Assembly (NCBI GenBank): GCA_949948715.1
Contig: CATLGW010000003.1
Span: 1-64,000, forward strand
Length of the DNA: 64,000 nucleotides
From: an uncultured Lachnospiraceae bacterium
Lineage (GTDB): Bacteria; Bacillota; Clostridia; Lachnospirales; Lachnospiraceae
Reading direction: 5' to 3'
In this document: piece after piece, positions 41,418 through 49,680 of the stretch
Layout of the letters: each line of letters opens with the position of its first letter
Numbering within the stretch: the first letter of the stretch is position 1
The notes under the pieces: model-generated
Told to the model about the DNA's origin: nothing
The model's database searches: none
The model's input: the letters and a program-made list of their open reading frames with translations, nothing else
Translations under genes and position numbers: made by a program

Positions 41418-42305
41418 ATGGATAAGGAGATAAAGAGAGAGTCCGCAAGGCAGTATATGCGGTATTTCAGGCTGTGGTTTGTCGCAGTGGGGATTTTGGC
41501 GGTAATTTGTGTCGTGGCGGGAATACTACATATGACAAGGAGCAGGGGAGGCAGAGGGAATCTCACGGACTCTGTCCAGAGGGTCTTTGATTACGGAGAG
41601 GTGCTCTCCCCGGAGGAGGAGAGCAGCTTGCAGGATTATATCGACGGCTGCCAGGAGAAATACGGGATAGATATTGTGCTGGTGACCATCCGTGAGGATG
41701 TGGAGAGCCTGGGGGACTGGGAGGACGTCATGATGAATTATGCCGACGACTTCTATGACCAGGGGGATTATGGCTATGACAAGGTACACGGAGACGGTTT
41801 CCTGCTCCTGGACAATTGGTACGAGGACGCGGACGGGAGCCAGAAGGGGAACTGGCTGTCCACCTGCGGCAGGGTGTACCGGCTGTTTGGGATGGGGGAT
41901 ATAGATTATGTGCTGGATCAGGTGGATAAACGTGTTGACATAAGCCCCTATGAGGGCTACCAAAACGGAATCAAGGCGGCCTGCGCGCGGCTGGCTGCCC
42001 GGGAGAAAAACCCTATTGTGCTTCCCTGGAGCGCAGTGCTCCTGCTGCCTCTGGTGGCGGCGGGAATCTATGCAGGGGTACATTTGAGAAAAACGCCCGC
42101 CCGGGATACCACCACGGCCACCACCTATCTGGCGGGACGTGATCCCGTGTTCAAGAGGCGGGAGGATGAGTTCCTGTATAAGAATGTGGTGAGCAGGCGG
42201 ATCGAGACGAGCAGTTCCGGGGGCGGCGGGGGCCGTTCCGGAGGAGGCGGAGGCCATGTGAGCAGCGGCGGCGTCAGCCACGGGGGCGGAGGACACAGGC
42301 GCTGA
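41418..42305 (+). CDS. TPM-domain membrane protein (YgcG-like)
   Basis: A 295-residue protein: N-terminal membrane helix (LWFVAVGILAVICVVAGIL), a TPM domain at ~residues 45-185 (VFDYGEVLSPEEESSLQDYIDGCQEKYGIDIVLVTI), a second helix (SAVLLLPLVAAGIYAGVHL) and a Gly/Ser/His-rich tail (GGGGGRSGGGGGHVSSGG), as in YgcG proteins. TPM proteins act in the envelope; for some, phosphatase or repair roles are reported. ATG at 41418 is spaced better from ggagcgaaag than the track start. Confidence 0.85.
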   Translation: MDKEIKRESARQYMRYFRLWFVAVGILAVICVVAGILHMTRSRGGRGNLTDSVQRVFDYGEVLSPEEESSLQDYIDGCQEKYGIDIVLVTIREDVESLGDWEDVMMNYADDFYDQGDYGYDKVHGDGFLLLDNWYEDADGSQKGNWLSTCGRVYRLFGMGDIDYVLDQVDKRVDISPYEGYQNGIKAACARLAAREKNPIVLPWSAVLLLPLVAAGIYAGVHLRKTPARDTTTATTYLAGRDPVFKRREDEFLYKNVVSRRIETSSSGGGGGRSGGGGGHVSSGGVSHGGGGHRR

Positions 42306-42358
42306 CACAGGGAATTTTCACGGGCAGCATTTTCCGTGTTCCATAAAACGGTAAAACA

Positions 42359-42392
42359 AAAGAGCATCCACATGACGGTATGGATGCTCTTT
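42359..42392. terminator. Bidirectional terminator between the TPM gene and rpsT
   Basis: AAAGAGCATCCA and TGGATGCTCTTT, perfect 12-base arms with a 10-base loop, serving both converging genes. Confidence 0.85.
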
Positions 42393-42457
42393 CGTTTTAC
42401 TGTAAGTGAGGCGCGGCAGCGCAGCTTGCAGCCGGTCTCACGGTATACCGGAAAGTG

Positions 42458-42721
42458 TTAAGCCATCTTGTTGACAGCCGTGGCAATGCGGGAAACCTTT
42501 CTGGACGCATTGTTCTTATGGTAAACACCCTTGGTGGCAGCCATCTCGATCACCTTGGTGGCAGCGGCAAGCTCCGTCGCAGCGGCGGACTTGTCACCGG
42601 ACTCAACAGCGGCAAAGACCTTCTTCATCGCGGTCTTTACGCCGGATCTGATGGACTTGTTCCTCTCAGCATGGGTACGGTTTACTAAGATTCTCTTTTT
42701 TGCGGATTTAATGTTAGCCAA
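42458..42721 (-). CDS. rpsT: 30S ribosomal protein S20
   Basis: Binds 16S rRNA in the small subunit. 87 residues starting ANIKSAKKRILVNRTHAERNKS, ending AVNKMA, the normal S20 pattern. The start is a TTG seven bases after ggagg; the ORF track ATG five codons earlier overlaps that site and is not used. It has its own promoter (42819-42847). S20 beside gpr, spoIIP and lepA is common in Firmicutes. Confidence 0.95.
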   Translation of the reverse strand: MANIKSAKKRILVNRTHAERNKSIRSGVKTAMKKVFAAVESGDKSAAATELAAATKVIEMAATKGVYHKNNASRKVSRIATAVNKMA

Positions 42722-42818
42722 GTTACACACCTCCATTTGTATGAAATCTATGTTTTGATTTTGTTGTGAAAATGTTTACCTTAGCCAGACACGGGCGACT
42801 AATTAAACATACGATAGT

Positions 42819-42847
42819 AGTTTAGACAAAATAGATAGGTTTGTCAA
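42819..42847 (-). promoter_or_regulatory. Sigma-A promoter of rpsT
   Basis: On the minus strand TTGACA, 17 bases, TAAACT, giving a leader of roughly 90 bases before the TTG start. Confidence 0.7.
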
Positions 42848-42989
42848 TACATATTTTTAATTTTTCTACAAAAACTGTTGTGGTGAAGCAACTGTTCGGC
42901 TATACGGCGCCGCAAAGGGCGGGACTGGAATCATGTTCATCGGACCGAAGGGAATCTGCGGTGTGCGCTGATGGAGAAAGAGGAAAGGA

Positions 42990-43907
42990 ATGGGCAATTT
43001 TCAGATAAGGACGGATCTGGCGCTGGAGGCCAGGGAGAGCGTCAGCGATGCGGACGGCTCCATGCGGGGCGTCAGGGTGGAGGAATATTACAGGGAAGCG
43101 GAAGATATCCAGGTGACAAAGGTGATGATAGATACGCAAAACGCCGCCAAGGTCATGGGGAAACCCAGGGGGATCTATGTGACCATGGAGGCTCCCGCGC
43201 TGGTGGAGCCGGACGAGGATTATCACAGGGAGATATCCGATTGTCTGGCGGAGGAGCTTTTGGAGCTGATACCGGACTCCGAGAAGGAACAGTCCGTGCT
43301 GGTAGTGGGACTGGGAAACAGAGAGGTGACCGCGGACGCTCTGGGCCCCCAGGTGGTAGACAATCTGTTTATCACCCGGCATGTGGTAAAAAATTACGGG
43401 AAGGCCGCCTATAACTGCAGCCGCATGAATCTGGTGAGCAGCATCGAGCCCGGGGTTATGGCAAAGACCGGAATGGAGACGGCGGAGATTGTCAAGGGCG
43501 TGGTGCAGGAGACGAAGCCGGACGTGCTGATCGTGATCGACGCCCTGGCGGCCCGCAGCACCAAAAGGCTGAACCGTACCATACAGATCACAAACACCGG
43601 CATTCAGCCCGGTTCCGGCGTGGGCAACCACAGAAACGCCCTGACCAAGGAGAGCCTGGGAGTGCCCGTCATCGCCATAGGCGTTCCCACGGTGGTGGAT
43701 GCCGCCACCATAGTGGGGGACGCCCTGGACCAGATCCTCAACGACGAGGAGTTTGACGGGCTGAAATATGTGGGACAGAACAGCATGGCCATGGCGGAGT
43801 TAAACAATATGTATATGACGGGCAAGGACATCGACGCGGTCATCAAGCGGGTCAGCTTTACCGTTTCCGAGGGCATCAACATTGCCATGGAGCGGGGAAT
43901 GGCCTGA
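42990..43907 (+). CDS. gpr: GPR germination endopeptidase
   Basis: Cleaves small acid-soluble spore proteins at germination. The N-terminal propeptide ends with the typical RTDLALEARES sequence, where self-processing occurs. Conserved VLVVGLGNREVTADALGP, DVLIVIDALAARS and GIQPGSGVGNHR follow. 305 residues. ATG after aaagaggaaagga. It precedes spoIIP, as in Bacillus. Expected to be forespore expressed, but no sigma-G promoter could be assigned with confidence. Confidence 0.95.
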   Translation: MGNFQIRTDLALEARESVSDADGSMRGVRVEEYYREAEDIQVTKVMIDTQNAAKVMGKPRGIYVTMEAPALVEPDEDYHREISDCLAEELLELIPDSEKEQSVLVVGLGNREVTADALGPQVVDNLFITRHVVKNYGKAAYNCSRMNLVSSIEPGVMAKTGMETAEIVKGVVQETKPDVLIVIDALAARSTKRLNRTIQITNTGIQPGSGVGNHRNALTKESLGVPVIAIGVPTVVDAATIVGDALDQILNDEEFDGLKYVGQNSMAMAELNNMYMTGKDIDAVIKRVSFTVSEGINIAMERGMA

Positions 43908-43965
43908 CGTTTCGTTGGAATGACATTCGCCCCTGGCGCATAAAATTAGCAGAGAGCGCAGGTAC

Positions 43966-45261
43966 GTGCTGTGGGACGGCGCGTATGGAAAGGGAGCGGC
44001 GGACGTAAAGGGACATGTGAAATCGAAAACCAAAAATCTAGGCCTGGCAGTCCTGGCGCTGTTGGGGATCGTCATGGGCAATCATCTTTTCCTGGCCCAG
44101 GATAAGCTGGGAGAGGCGGCAAAGCAGGTGCTGGCCACGGAACTGTGCAGCGCTCTGTACCGGCAGTTTCTCCCTGCCGTCTCATGGATGCAGGGGGAGG
44201 ATTCCCTGCTGCAGAGCCAGATTACGGACGTGATGCCGCTGTACGGCTATGCCGGAATTCTGGCTCAGACCAGGGAGGATCCCCATGAGGGGGTTCTCTA
44301 TTATGAGGAGTTGTTTCCGGACACGTCCCCCGACGTAACCGAACCTGCCGCCGGGGAGGAGGAAGAGGAGATCAGGGATGTGCCGGCGGGAGACATGGAT
44401 TCCATAGAGAGCCTTTTAAAGGCGGAGAATGAAGCGGCTATGCTGGCCCTGGAGGAGCAGAACAGACTTCAAACCCCCTTTGTGCCCCACGGGGTGCAGA
44501 GCGTGATTGATCTCTCCCTTCTGACAGATTACGAGACTCTGGTACATAGCTTTTACACCATAGACAGCAACACCATGGCGGGGAGCGATCAGCTCAATGT
44601 GGAAGCTCTTACGTCCTATGACATGACCATAGACAAGACGGCCCAGGGGCCCCAGATTCTGATTTATCATACCCATTCCCAGGAGGCCTTCGCCGACTCC
44701 CTTCCCGGGGACGAGGGAACCTCCATCGTCGGCGTGGGGGACAGACTGGCTCAGATTCTGACGGAGCAGTACGGCTATCAGGTGCTGCACCACAGGGCAA
44801 AGTATGACCTGGAATCCAGAAACGACGCATACGCGGAGTCTCTGCCGGATCTGGAGCGGATCCTCGCCGAAAATCCTTCCATTCAGGTGGTGATAGATCT
44901 GCACCGGGACGCGGTGGCGGAGGGGACGAGACTGGTGACGGAGGTGGACGGCAGACCCACCGCCAGGTTTATGTTTTTCAACGGCTTAAGCCGCACGAAA
45001 AAGACGGGCAGCATCTCCTATCTGTACAATGGGAACCAGGGGGGGAATCTGGCGTTTTCCTTTCAGATGCAGTTGGCCGCCGAGACTTACTACCCGGGCC
45101 TGGCCCGGAAAATATACTTAAAGGGCTATCGGTATAATCTCCATCTGCTCCCCCGCAGTCTTCTCATCGAGCTGGGGGCACAGACAAACACGGTGGAGGA
45201 GGCCATGAATGCCTGCGATCCCATCGCTCACATCCTGGACGCGGTATTGTCTGGACAATAG
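43966..45261 (+). CDS. spoIIP: Stage II sporulation protein P, engulfment amidase/endopeptidase
   Basis: A septal peptidoglycan hydrolase acting with SpoIID and SpoIIM in engulfment. N-terminal membrane helix (LGLAVLALLGIVMGNHLF), a variable region to ~residue 215, then the SpoIIP domain: ILIYHTHSQEAF, the second metal ligand region DLHRDAV, and LLIELGAQTNTVEEA with the catalytic Glu. GTG start. Length 431. The lepA promoter lies in its last bases. Confidence 0.94.
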   Translation: MLWDGAYGKGAADVKGHVKSKTKNLGLAVLALLGIVMGNHLFLAQDKLGEAAKQVLATELCSALYRQFLPAVSWMQGEDSLLQSQITDVMPLYGYAGILAQTREDPHEGVLYYEELFPDTSPDVTEPAAGEEEEEIRDVPAGDMDSIESLLKAENEAAMLALEEQNRLQTPFVPHGVQSVIDLSLLTDYETLVHSFYTIDSNTMAGSDQLNVEALTSYDMTIDKTAQGPQILIYHTHSQEAFADSLPGDEGTSIVGVGDRLAQILTEQYGYQVLHHRAKYDLESRNDAYAESLPDLERILAENPSIQVVIDLHRDAVAEGTRLVTEVDGRPTARFMFFNGLSRTKKTGSISYLYNGNQGGNLAFSFQMQLAAETYYPGLARKIYLKGYRYNLHLLPRSLLIELGAQTNTVEEAMNACDPIAHILDAVLSGQ

Positions 45262-45280
45262 CGGGGAATTCTGCTACAAT
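45252..45280 (+). promoter_or_regulatory. Sigma-A promoter of lepA
   Basis: TGGACA, 17 bases, TACAAT, overlapping the end of spoIIP and lying 62 bases before the lepA ATG. Confidence 0.6.
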
Positions 45281-45342
45281 GTAGAAATATTAAAGGTTTC
45301 ACCCATTGTACGGAAGGTGTGAGGGAAGGCGGAAAGGCATAC

Positions 45343-47151
45343 ATGGAGCAGAGTAAAATTCGAAATTTTTGTATCGTTGCGCATATAGATCACGGAAAAT
45401 CCACATTGGCGGACCGCATTATCGAGCATACGGGGCTGCTCACCAGCAGGGAAATGCAGGATCAGGTTCTGGACAATATGGATTTAGAGAGGGAGAGGGG
45501 TATCACCATCAAGGCCCAGACGGTGCGGACGGTCTATCGGGCAAAGGACGGGGAGGAGTATATCTTTAACCTGATCGACACGCCGGGGCATGTGGATTTT
45601 AATTATGAGGTAAGCCGTTCCCTGGCGGCCTGTGACGGAGCCATTCTGGTGGTGGACGCCGCTCAGGGGATCGAGGCTCAGACCCTGGCAAATGTCTATC
45701 TGGCGCTGGATCACGACCTGGAGGTATTCCCGGTGATCAACAAGATCGATCTGCCCAGCGCCCAGCCGCAGAGGGTGATCGATGAGATTGAGGACGTCAT
45801 AGGGCTGGAGGCTCAGGATGCTCCCCAGATTTCCGCCAAGAACGGCATCGGCATCGAGGAGGTGCTGGAACAGGTGGTGCACAGGCTTCCCCCGCCCTCG
45901 GGCGACCTTTCTGCTCCCCTGCAGGCCCTGATTTTTGATTCCCTGTACGATCCCTACAAGGGCGTCATTATTTTCTGCAGGGTGATGGAGGGCACCGTGA
46001 AGAAGGGCACTGTCATCCGCCTCATGGCTACGGGGGCCAGGGAGGAGGTGGTGGAGGTGGGGTATTTCGGCGCGGGCCAGTTTATCCCCTGCGAGGAGCT
46101 CTCCGCCGGAATGGTGGGCTATATCACGGCCTCCATCAAGAATGTGAAGGATACCGCGGTGGGGGACACCGTCACCGACGCGGAGCGTCCCTGCGAAAAG
46201 CCCCTGCCGGGCTACAAGAAGGTGCTGCCCATGGTATACTGCGGCCTGTACCCTGCGGACGGGGCCAAGTACCCGGATCTGCGGGATGCCCTGGAGAAGC
46301 TGCAGTTAAACGACGCTTCCCTGCACTATGAGCCGGAGACCTCCGTGGCCCTGGGCTTCGGTTATCGCTGCGGCTTTCTGGGACTTTTGCACCTGGAGAT
46401 TATTCAGGAGCGGCTGGAGCGGGAGTACAATCTGGATCTGGTAACCACGGCTCCCGGTGTGGTCTACAAGGTGCACAGGACGAACGGCGCGGTCATCGAG
46501 CTGACCAATCCCTCCAATCTTCCCTCCCCCACAGAGATCGAGTATATGGAGGAGCCCATCGTCAGCGCGGAGATTATGGTGACCACAGAGTTTATCGGGG
46601 CCATCATGGAGCTCTGCCAGGAGCGTCGGGGGCGTTATCTGGGCATGGAATATATTGAAGGTAGCCGGGCGCTGTTAAAGTACGAGCTGCCCTTGAACGA
46701 GATTATATATGATTTCTTCGACGCGCTGAAATCCCGCTCCAGAGGCTATGCTTCCTTTGACTATGACATCAAGGGCTATGAGCAGTCGGAGCTTGTAAAG
46801 CTGGACATCCTCATCAACAGGGAGGAGGTGGACGCCCTCTCCTTTATCGTCCATGGGGGTTCCGCCTACGAGCGAGGCAGAAAGATGTGTGAGAAGCTGA
46901 AGGACGAGATTCCCCGGCACCTCTTTGAGATTCCCATCCAGGCGGCCGTGGGGGGGAAGATTATCGCCAGGGAAACCGTGAAGGCCATGCGAAAGGATGT
47001 GCTTGCAAAGTGCTATGGCGGTGACATCACCCGCAAGAAGAAGCTTTTGGAGAAACAGAAGGAGGGAAAGAAGCGTATGCGCCAGATCGGCAATGTGGAG
47101 ATTCCCCAGAAGGCCTTTATGAGTGTGCTGAAGCTGGATGACAGGAAATGA
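45343..47151 (+). CDS. lepA: Elongation factor 4 (LepA)
   Basis: A ribosome-associated GTPase affecting translation initiation and back-translocation. G1 [17 protein letters not shown]3 [16 protein letters not shown]4 NKIDLPSA, and the LepA-specific C-terminal domain ([40 protein letters not shown]). 602 residues from the ATG after gcggaaaggcatac; the eight upstream codons of the track are left out. The stop overlaps the hemW start (ATGA). Confidence 0.96.
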   Translation: MEQSKIRNFCIVAHIDHGKSTLADRIIEHTGLLTSREMQDQVLDNMDLERERGITIKAQTVRTVYRAKDGEEYIFNLIDTPGHVDFNYEVSRSLAACDGAILVVDAAQGIEAQTLANVYLALDHDLEVFPVINKIDLPSAQPQRVIDEIEDVIGLEAQDAPQISAKNGIGIEEVLEQVVHRLPPPSGDLSAPLQALIFDSLYDPYKGVIIFCRVMEGTVKKGTVIRLMATGAREEVVEVGYFGAGQFIPCEELSAGMVGYITASIKNVKDTAVGDTVTDAERPCEKPLPGYKKVLPMVYCGLYPADGAKYPDLRDALEKLQLNDASLHYEPETSVALGFGYRCGFLGLLHLEIIQERLEREYNLDLVTTAPGVVYKVHRTNGAVIELTNPSNLPSPTEIEYMEEPIVSAEIMVTTEFIGAIMELCQERRGRYLGMEYIEGSRALLKYELPLNEIIYDFFDALKSRSRGYASFDYDIKGYEQSELVKLDILINREEVDALSFIVHGGSAYERGRKMCEKLKDEIPRHLFEIPIQAAVGGKIIARETVKAMRKDVLAKCYGGDITRKKKLLEKQKEGKKRMRQIGNVEIPQKAFMSVLKLDDRK

Positions 47152-48305
47152 GCGCCATGAAACCCATAGAGTTATACTTTCATATTCCCTTTTGCGTAAG
47201 GAAGTGCCTGTACTGCGATTTTCTGTCGTTTCCCGGAGAACGGAGGACGATAGAGGCCTATATGCGGGCGCTTTGCACAGAGCTGGAGGAGAGGGCGGAC
47301 GAGTACCGGGAATCCTTGGTCTCGTCCGTCTTTATCGGCGGCGGCACGCCCTCCGTGGCAGAGCCCGGGCTGGTGGAGGAGCTGTTAAAACGGGTGCATA
47401 CGCTCTTTTGTGTGGAGGACGGGGCGGAGATCACTCTGGAGATGAACCCGGGCACGGCGGATGGGGAAAGCATGAAGAGATACAGAAGAGCCGGAATCAA
47501 CCGCCTGAGCATGGGACTGCAGTCTGCCTGGGACAGAGAGCTCAAAAGGCTGGGGAGAATCCATACCTTCGGGGAGTTTTTGGAGTGCTACGCCGCTGCG
47601 TTTTCGGCGGGATTTGACAATATCAGCCTGGATCTGATGTTCGGTCTGCCGGGGCAGACCCAGGAGGATTGGAGGGGGACGCTTAAACGGGTGCTGGCCT
47701 TAAGGCCCCTTCCCGCCCATATCTCAGCCTACAGCCTGATCGTGGAGGAGGGCACGCCCTTTTATGCGCTGCAGGAGCAGGGAAAGCTGTCTCTGCCGGA
47801 GGAGGACTGTGAGAGGCAGATGTATGCGGACACGGAAAAGATCCTGGGAAGCGCTGGTTTTTTCCGGTATGAGATTTCCAATTATGCCAGGGAGGGGTAT
47901 GAGTGCCGACATAACTGCGGCTATTGGCAGCGGAGAGACTATATCGGCTTTGGCATAGGGGCGGCCTCTCTGTTTCAAAACACCCGGTTTCGCAACGGCA
48001 GCGATCTGCAGGAGTACCTGCGGTCGCCTGGGGCCTTGCGGGAGGCGGAGGAGGTTTTGGACAAGAGGGCCCAGATGGAGGAGTTTATGTTTCTGGGACT
48101 GCGCATGATGAGAGGGGTGAGCGGGAGAGTGTTCCGGGAGACCTTCGGCGAAGGGCTGGAGGCAGTGTACGGGGACATACTTTCCAGGAATGAAAGGGAC
48201 GGGCTTCTGTACCGGAGGGAGGAGCCGGGGGATGTCTTCTGGGCCCTCACGGTACGGGGCATCGATGTGAGTAATTATGTGATGAGTCAGTTTCTCTTTG
48301 GCTGA
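47148..48305 (+). CDS. hemW: HemW-type radical SAM heme chaperone
   Basis: A radical SAM protein formerly called oxygen-independent coproporphyrinogen oxidase-like. The cluster motif [10 protein letters not shown] follows [21 protein letters not shown] and [20 protein letters not shown] are typical of HemW. The C-terminal HemW domain ([18 protein letters not shown]) is present. 385 residues, or 382 from the second ATG. Overlaps lepA by four bases, the common lepA-hemW pair. Confidence 0.93.
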   Translation: MSAMKPIELYFHIPFCVRKCLYCDFLSFPGERRTIEAYMRALCTELEERADEYRESLVSSVFIGGGTPSVAEPGLVEELLKRVHTLFCVEDGAEITLEMNPGTADGESMKRYRRAGINRLSMGLQSAWDRELKRLGRIHTFGEFLECYAAAFSAGFDNISLDLMFGLPGQTQEDWRGTLKRVLALRPLPAHISAYSLIVEEGTPFYALQEQGKLSLPEEDCERQMYADTEKILGSAGFFRYEISNYAREGYECRHNCGYWQRRDYIGFGIGAASLFQNTRFRNGSDLQEYLRSPGALREAEEVLDKRAQMEEFMFLGLRMMRGVSGRVFRETFGEGLEAVYGDILSRNERDGLLYRREEPGDVFWALTVRGIDVSNYVMSQFLFG

Positions 48306-48369
48306 CAGGCACGCCGGGGGCCGGACACTCATAAAATAATGTTGAGAGTGATATCCACGGAGGTTGTTT

Positions 48370-49005
48370 TTGAAAACCTTTCAAAAGCCCCTTTCCTCGG
48401 TCGAGGAAGCGGAGTTTATCCGCTTGTTACGGGAGGGAAACGAGCAGGAGGCCAGACGGGCGAAGGACGTTCTGATCGAGCGGAATCTGCGCCTGGTGGC
48501 TCATATTGCGAAAAAATACCAGAACGTGGATGAAAGTTCCGAAGATCTGATTTCCATAGGCTGTATCGGTCTGATCAAGGCGGTGGACACCTTTGATGCC
48601 GGAAAGGGAAGGCTGGCCACCTATGCCTGTCGCTGTATAGACAATGAACTTTTGATGTTTATCCGCAGTAAGAAGAAAAGCTCCCGGGAGGTGTCTTATT
48701 TTGAGCCCATCGGACAGGACAAAGAGGGAAACGAGATACATTTGGTGGATGTGATCGAACAGCAGCAGCCCGACATCGTGGAACGGCTGGAATGCGAGCG
48801 AAACTGCAGACGGCTCTTTGAGCTGATGGAGGGGTGCCTCACGGACAGGGAGCGGGAAATTATCATTTTGCGGTACGGGCTGAACGGGAAGCAGGAGGCG
48901 ACCCAGAGCGAGATCGGAGCAAAGCTGGGCATTTCCCGCAGCTATGTGTCCAGGATAGAAAAGAGGGCGCTTAGTAAGCTGCGGGAGAGGTTTGAGCAGG
49001 GGTAG
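48370..49005 (+). CDS. sigK: RNA polymerase sporulation sigma factor SigK
   Basis: Late mother-cell sigma factor. Region 2 (RNLRLVAHIAKKYQNVDESSEDLISIGCIGLIKAVDTFD) and region 4 (LTDREREIIILRYGLNGKQEATQSEIGAKLGISRSYVSRIEKRALSKLRERF) are complete. The N-terminus has the short hydrophobic-poor leader of clostridial SigK. The TTG at 48370 lies six bases after GGAGG; the track TTG at 48364 directly abuts that site. The gene is not split by a skin element, but its last 63 bases are repeated twice downstream. Confidence 0.95.
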   Translation: MKTFQKPLSSVEEAEFIRLLREGNEQEARRAKDVLIERNLRLVAHIAKKYQNVDESSEDLISIGCIGLIKAVDTFDAGKGRLATYACRCIDNELLMFIRSKKKSSREVSYFEPIGQDKEGNEIHLVDVIEQQQPDIVERLECERNCRRLFELMEGCLTDREREIIILRYGLNGKQEATQSEIGAKLGISRSYVSRIEKRALSKLRERFEQG

Positions 49006-49008
49006 GCA
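48943..49008 (+). repeat. sigK 3'-end direct repeat, left copy (putative attL)
   Basis: These 66 bases, from the Tyr codon of the SYVSRIE region through the stop and gca, are repeated exactly at 54938-55003 and in diverged form at 52498-52557. Confidence 0.9.
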
Positions 49009-49044
49009 CAGAGGATAGAGGAGATACAGGAACACCGGGGCGAT

Positions 49045-49097
49045 GGGATAGAGCCTATTTCAGCTATAAATGCTGAAATAGGTTCTGTCCCGTTTTT
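49045..49097 (+). terminator. Rho-independent terminator of sigK
   Basis: A long stem, GGGAtAGAGCCTATTTCAGC paired with GCTGAAATAGGTTCTgTCCC, then GTTTTT, 40 bases after the sigK stop. Confidence 0.88.
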
Positions 49098-49149
49098 GTT
49101 GCCTGCTGGCGATAGCGGTGAAAATTGCCGAAGTGCTGTTAACTTTTCC

Positions 49150-49178
49150 TTGCAAAAGGGATATGCCTATATTAGAAT
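49150..49178 (+). promoter_or_regulatory. Promoter of the HEPN-like/NTPase pair
   Basis: TTGCAA, 17 bases, TAGAAT, about 65 bases before the HEPN-like ATG. Confidence 0.5.
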
Positions 49179-49241
49179 AATATTATATCGCTTGCCGGAG
49201 TGTGGTTTTCCAATGAGAATGAAATGGGGAGAAACAAAAGG

Positions 49242-49670
49242 ATGAGCAGCAGGATAAATATCACAAGGCGGGAGTTTCAGGACAGCTACCGCAGACATTA
49301 TAAAATGTACAAAGAAACTACCGGAAATAGCAAATCACGAAGACTGCTTTTGTTTTATTCTGTAGAATGCGGCTTGAAAAGTCTGCTGATGAAAGACTTG
49401 GGCAATAATACTTACGAGGAGTTTCTGGAATGCTGCGGGAGCGAGAAAAGGGAACTGACAGGACATAACATAAGCGCCATGCTGAAAAAATTGAATCCTC
49501 ATAGCAGTTATTATCTTCGAAATATCCATTTGAAAAGAGGCGGTTATGCTCCTCCGGAAAAGTTCAACGAGCTGTGGAGGTATGGCGCCGAGCCGGAAGA
49601 TGGAGATGAGGAAGAAAAGGCAGAGAAGACGCTGGCAAGGATAGCGGAATGGATTCATACAAAATTATAG
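49242..49670 (+). CDS. HEPN-like small protein, partner of the downstream NTPase
   Basis: A 142-residue all-helical protein. RRLLLFYSVECGLKSLLMK (residues ~33-51) followed by GHNISAMLKKL (~74-84) resembles HEPN-fold proteins, and RELTGH (70-75) would fit an R-x4-H motif. WRYGAEPEDGDEEEKAEKTLARIAEW forms the last helices. HEPN proteins are often RNases or nucleotide-transfer targets in toxin-antitoxin and phage-defence operons. The assignment rests on pattern only. The start is the ATG after ggggagaaacaaaagg. The next gene begins 10 bases downstream. More AT-rich than sigK. Confidence 0.6.
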   Translation: MSSRINITRREFQDSYRRHYKMYKETTGNSKSRRLLLFYSVECGLKSLLMKDLGNNTYEEFLECCGSEKRELTGHNISAMLKKLNPHSSYYLRNIHLKRGGYAPPEKFNELWRYGAEPEDGDEEEKAEKTLARIAEWIHTKL

Positions 49671-49680
49671 GAGAGTAGTG

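Noticed and set aside
48370-49005. skin-type interruption of sigK
   Set aside because: The coding sequence is complete from region 2 to region 4; only the 3' tail is repeated downstream.
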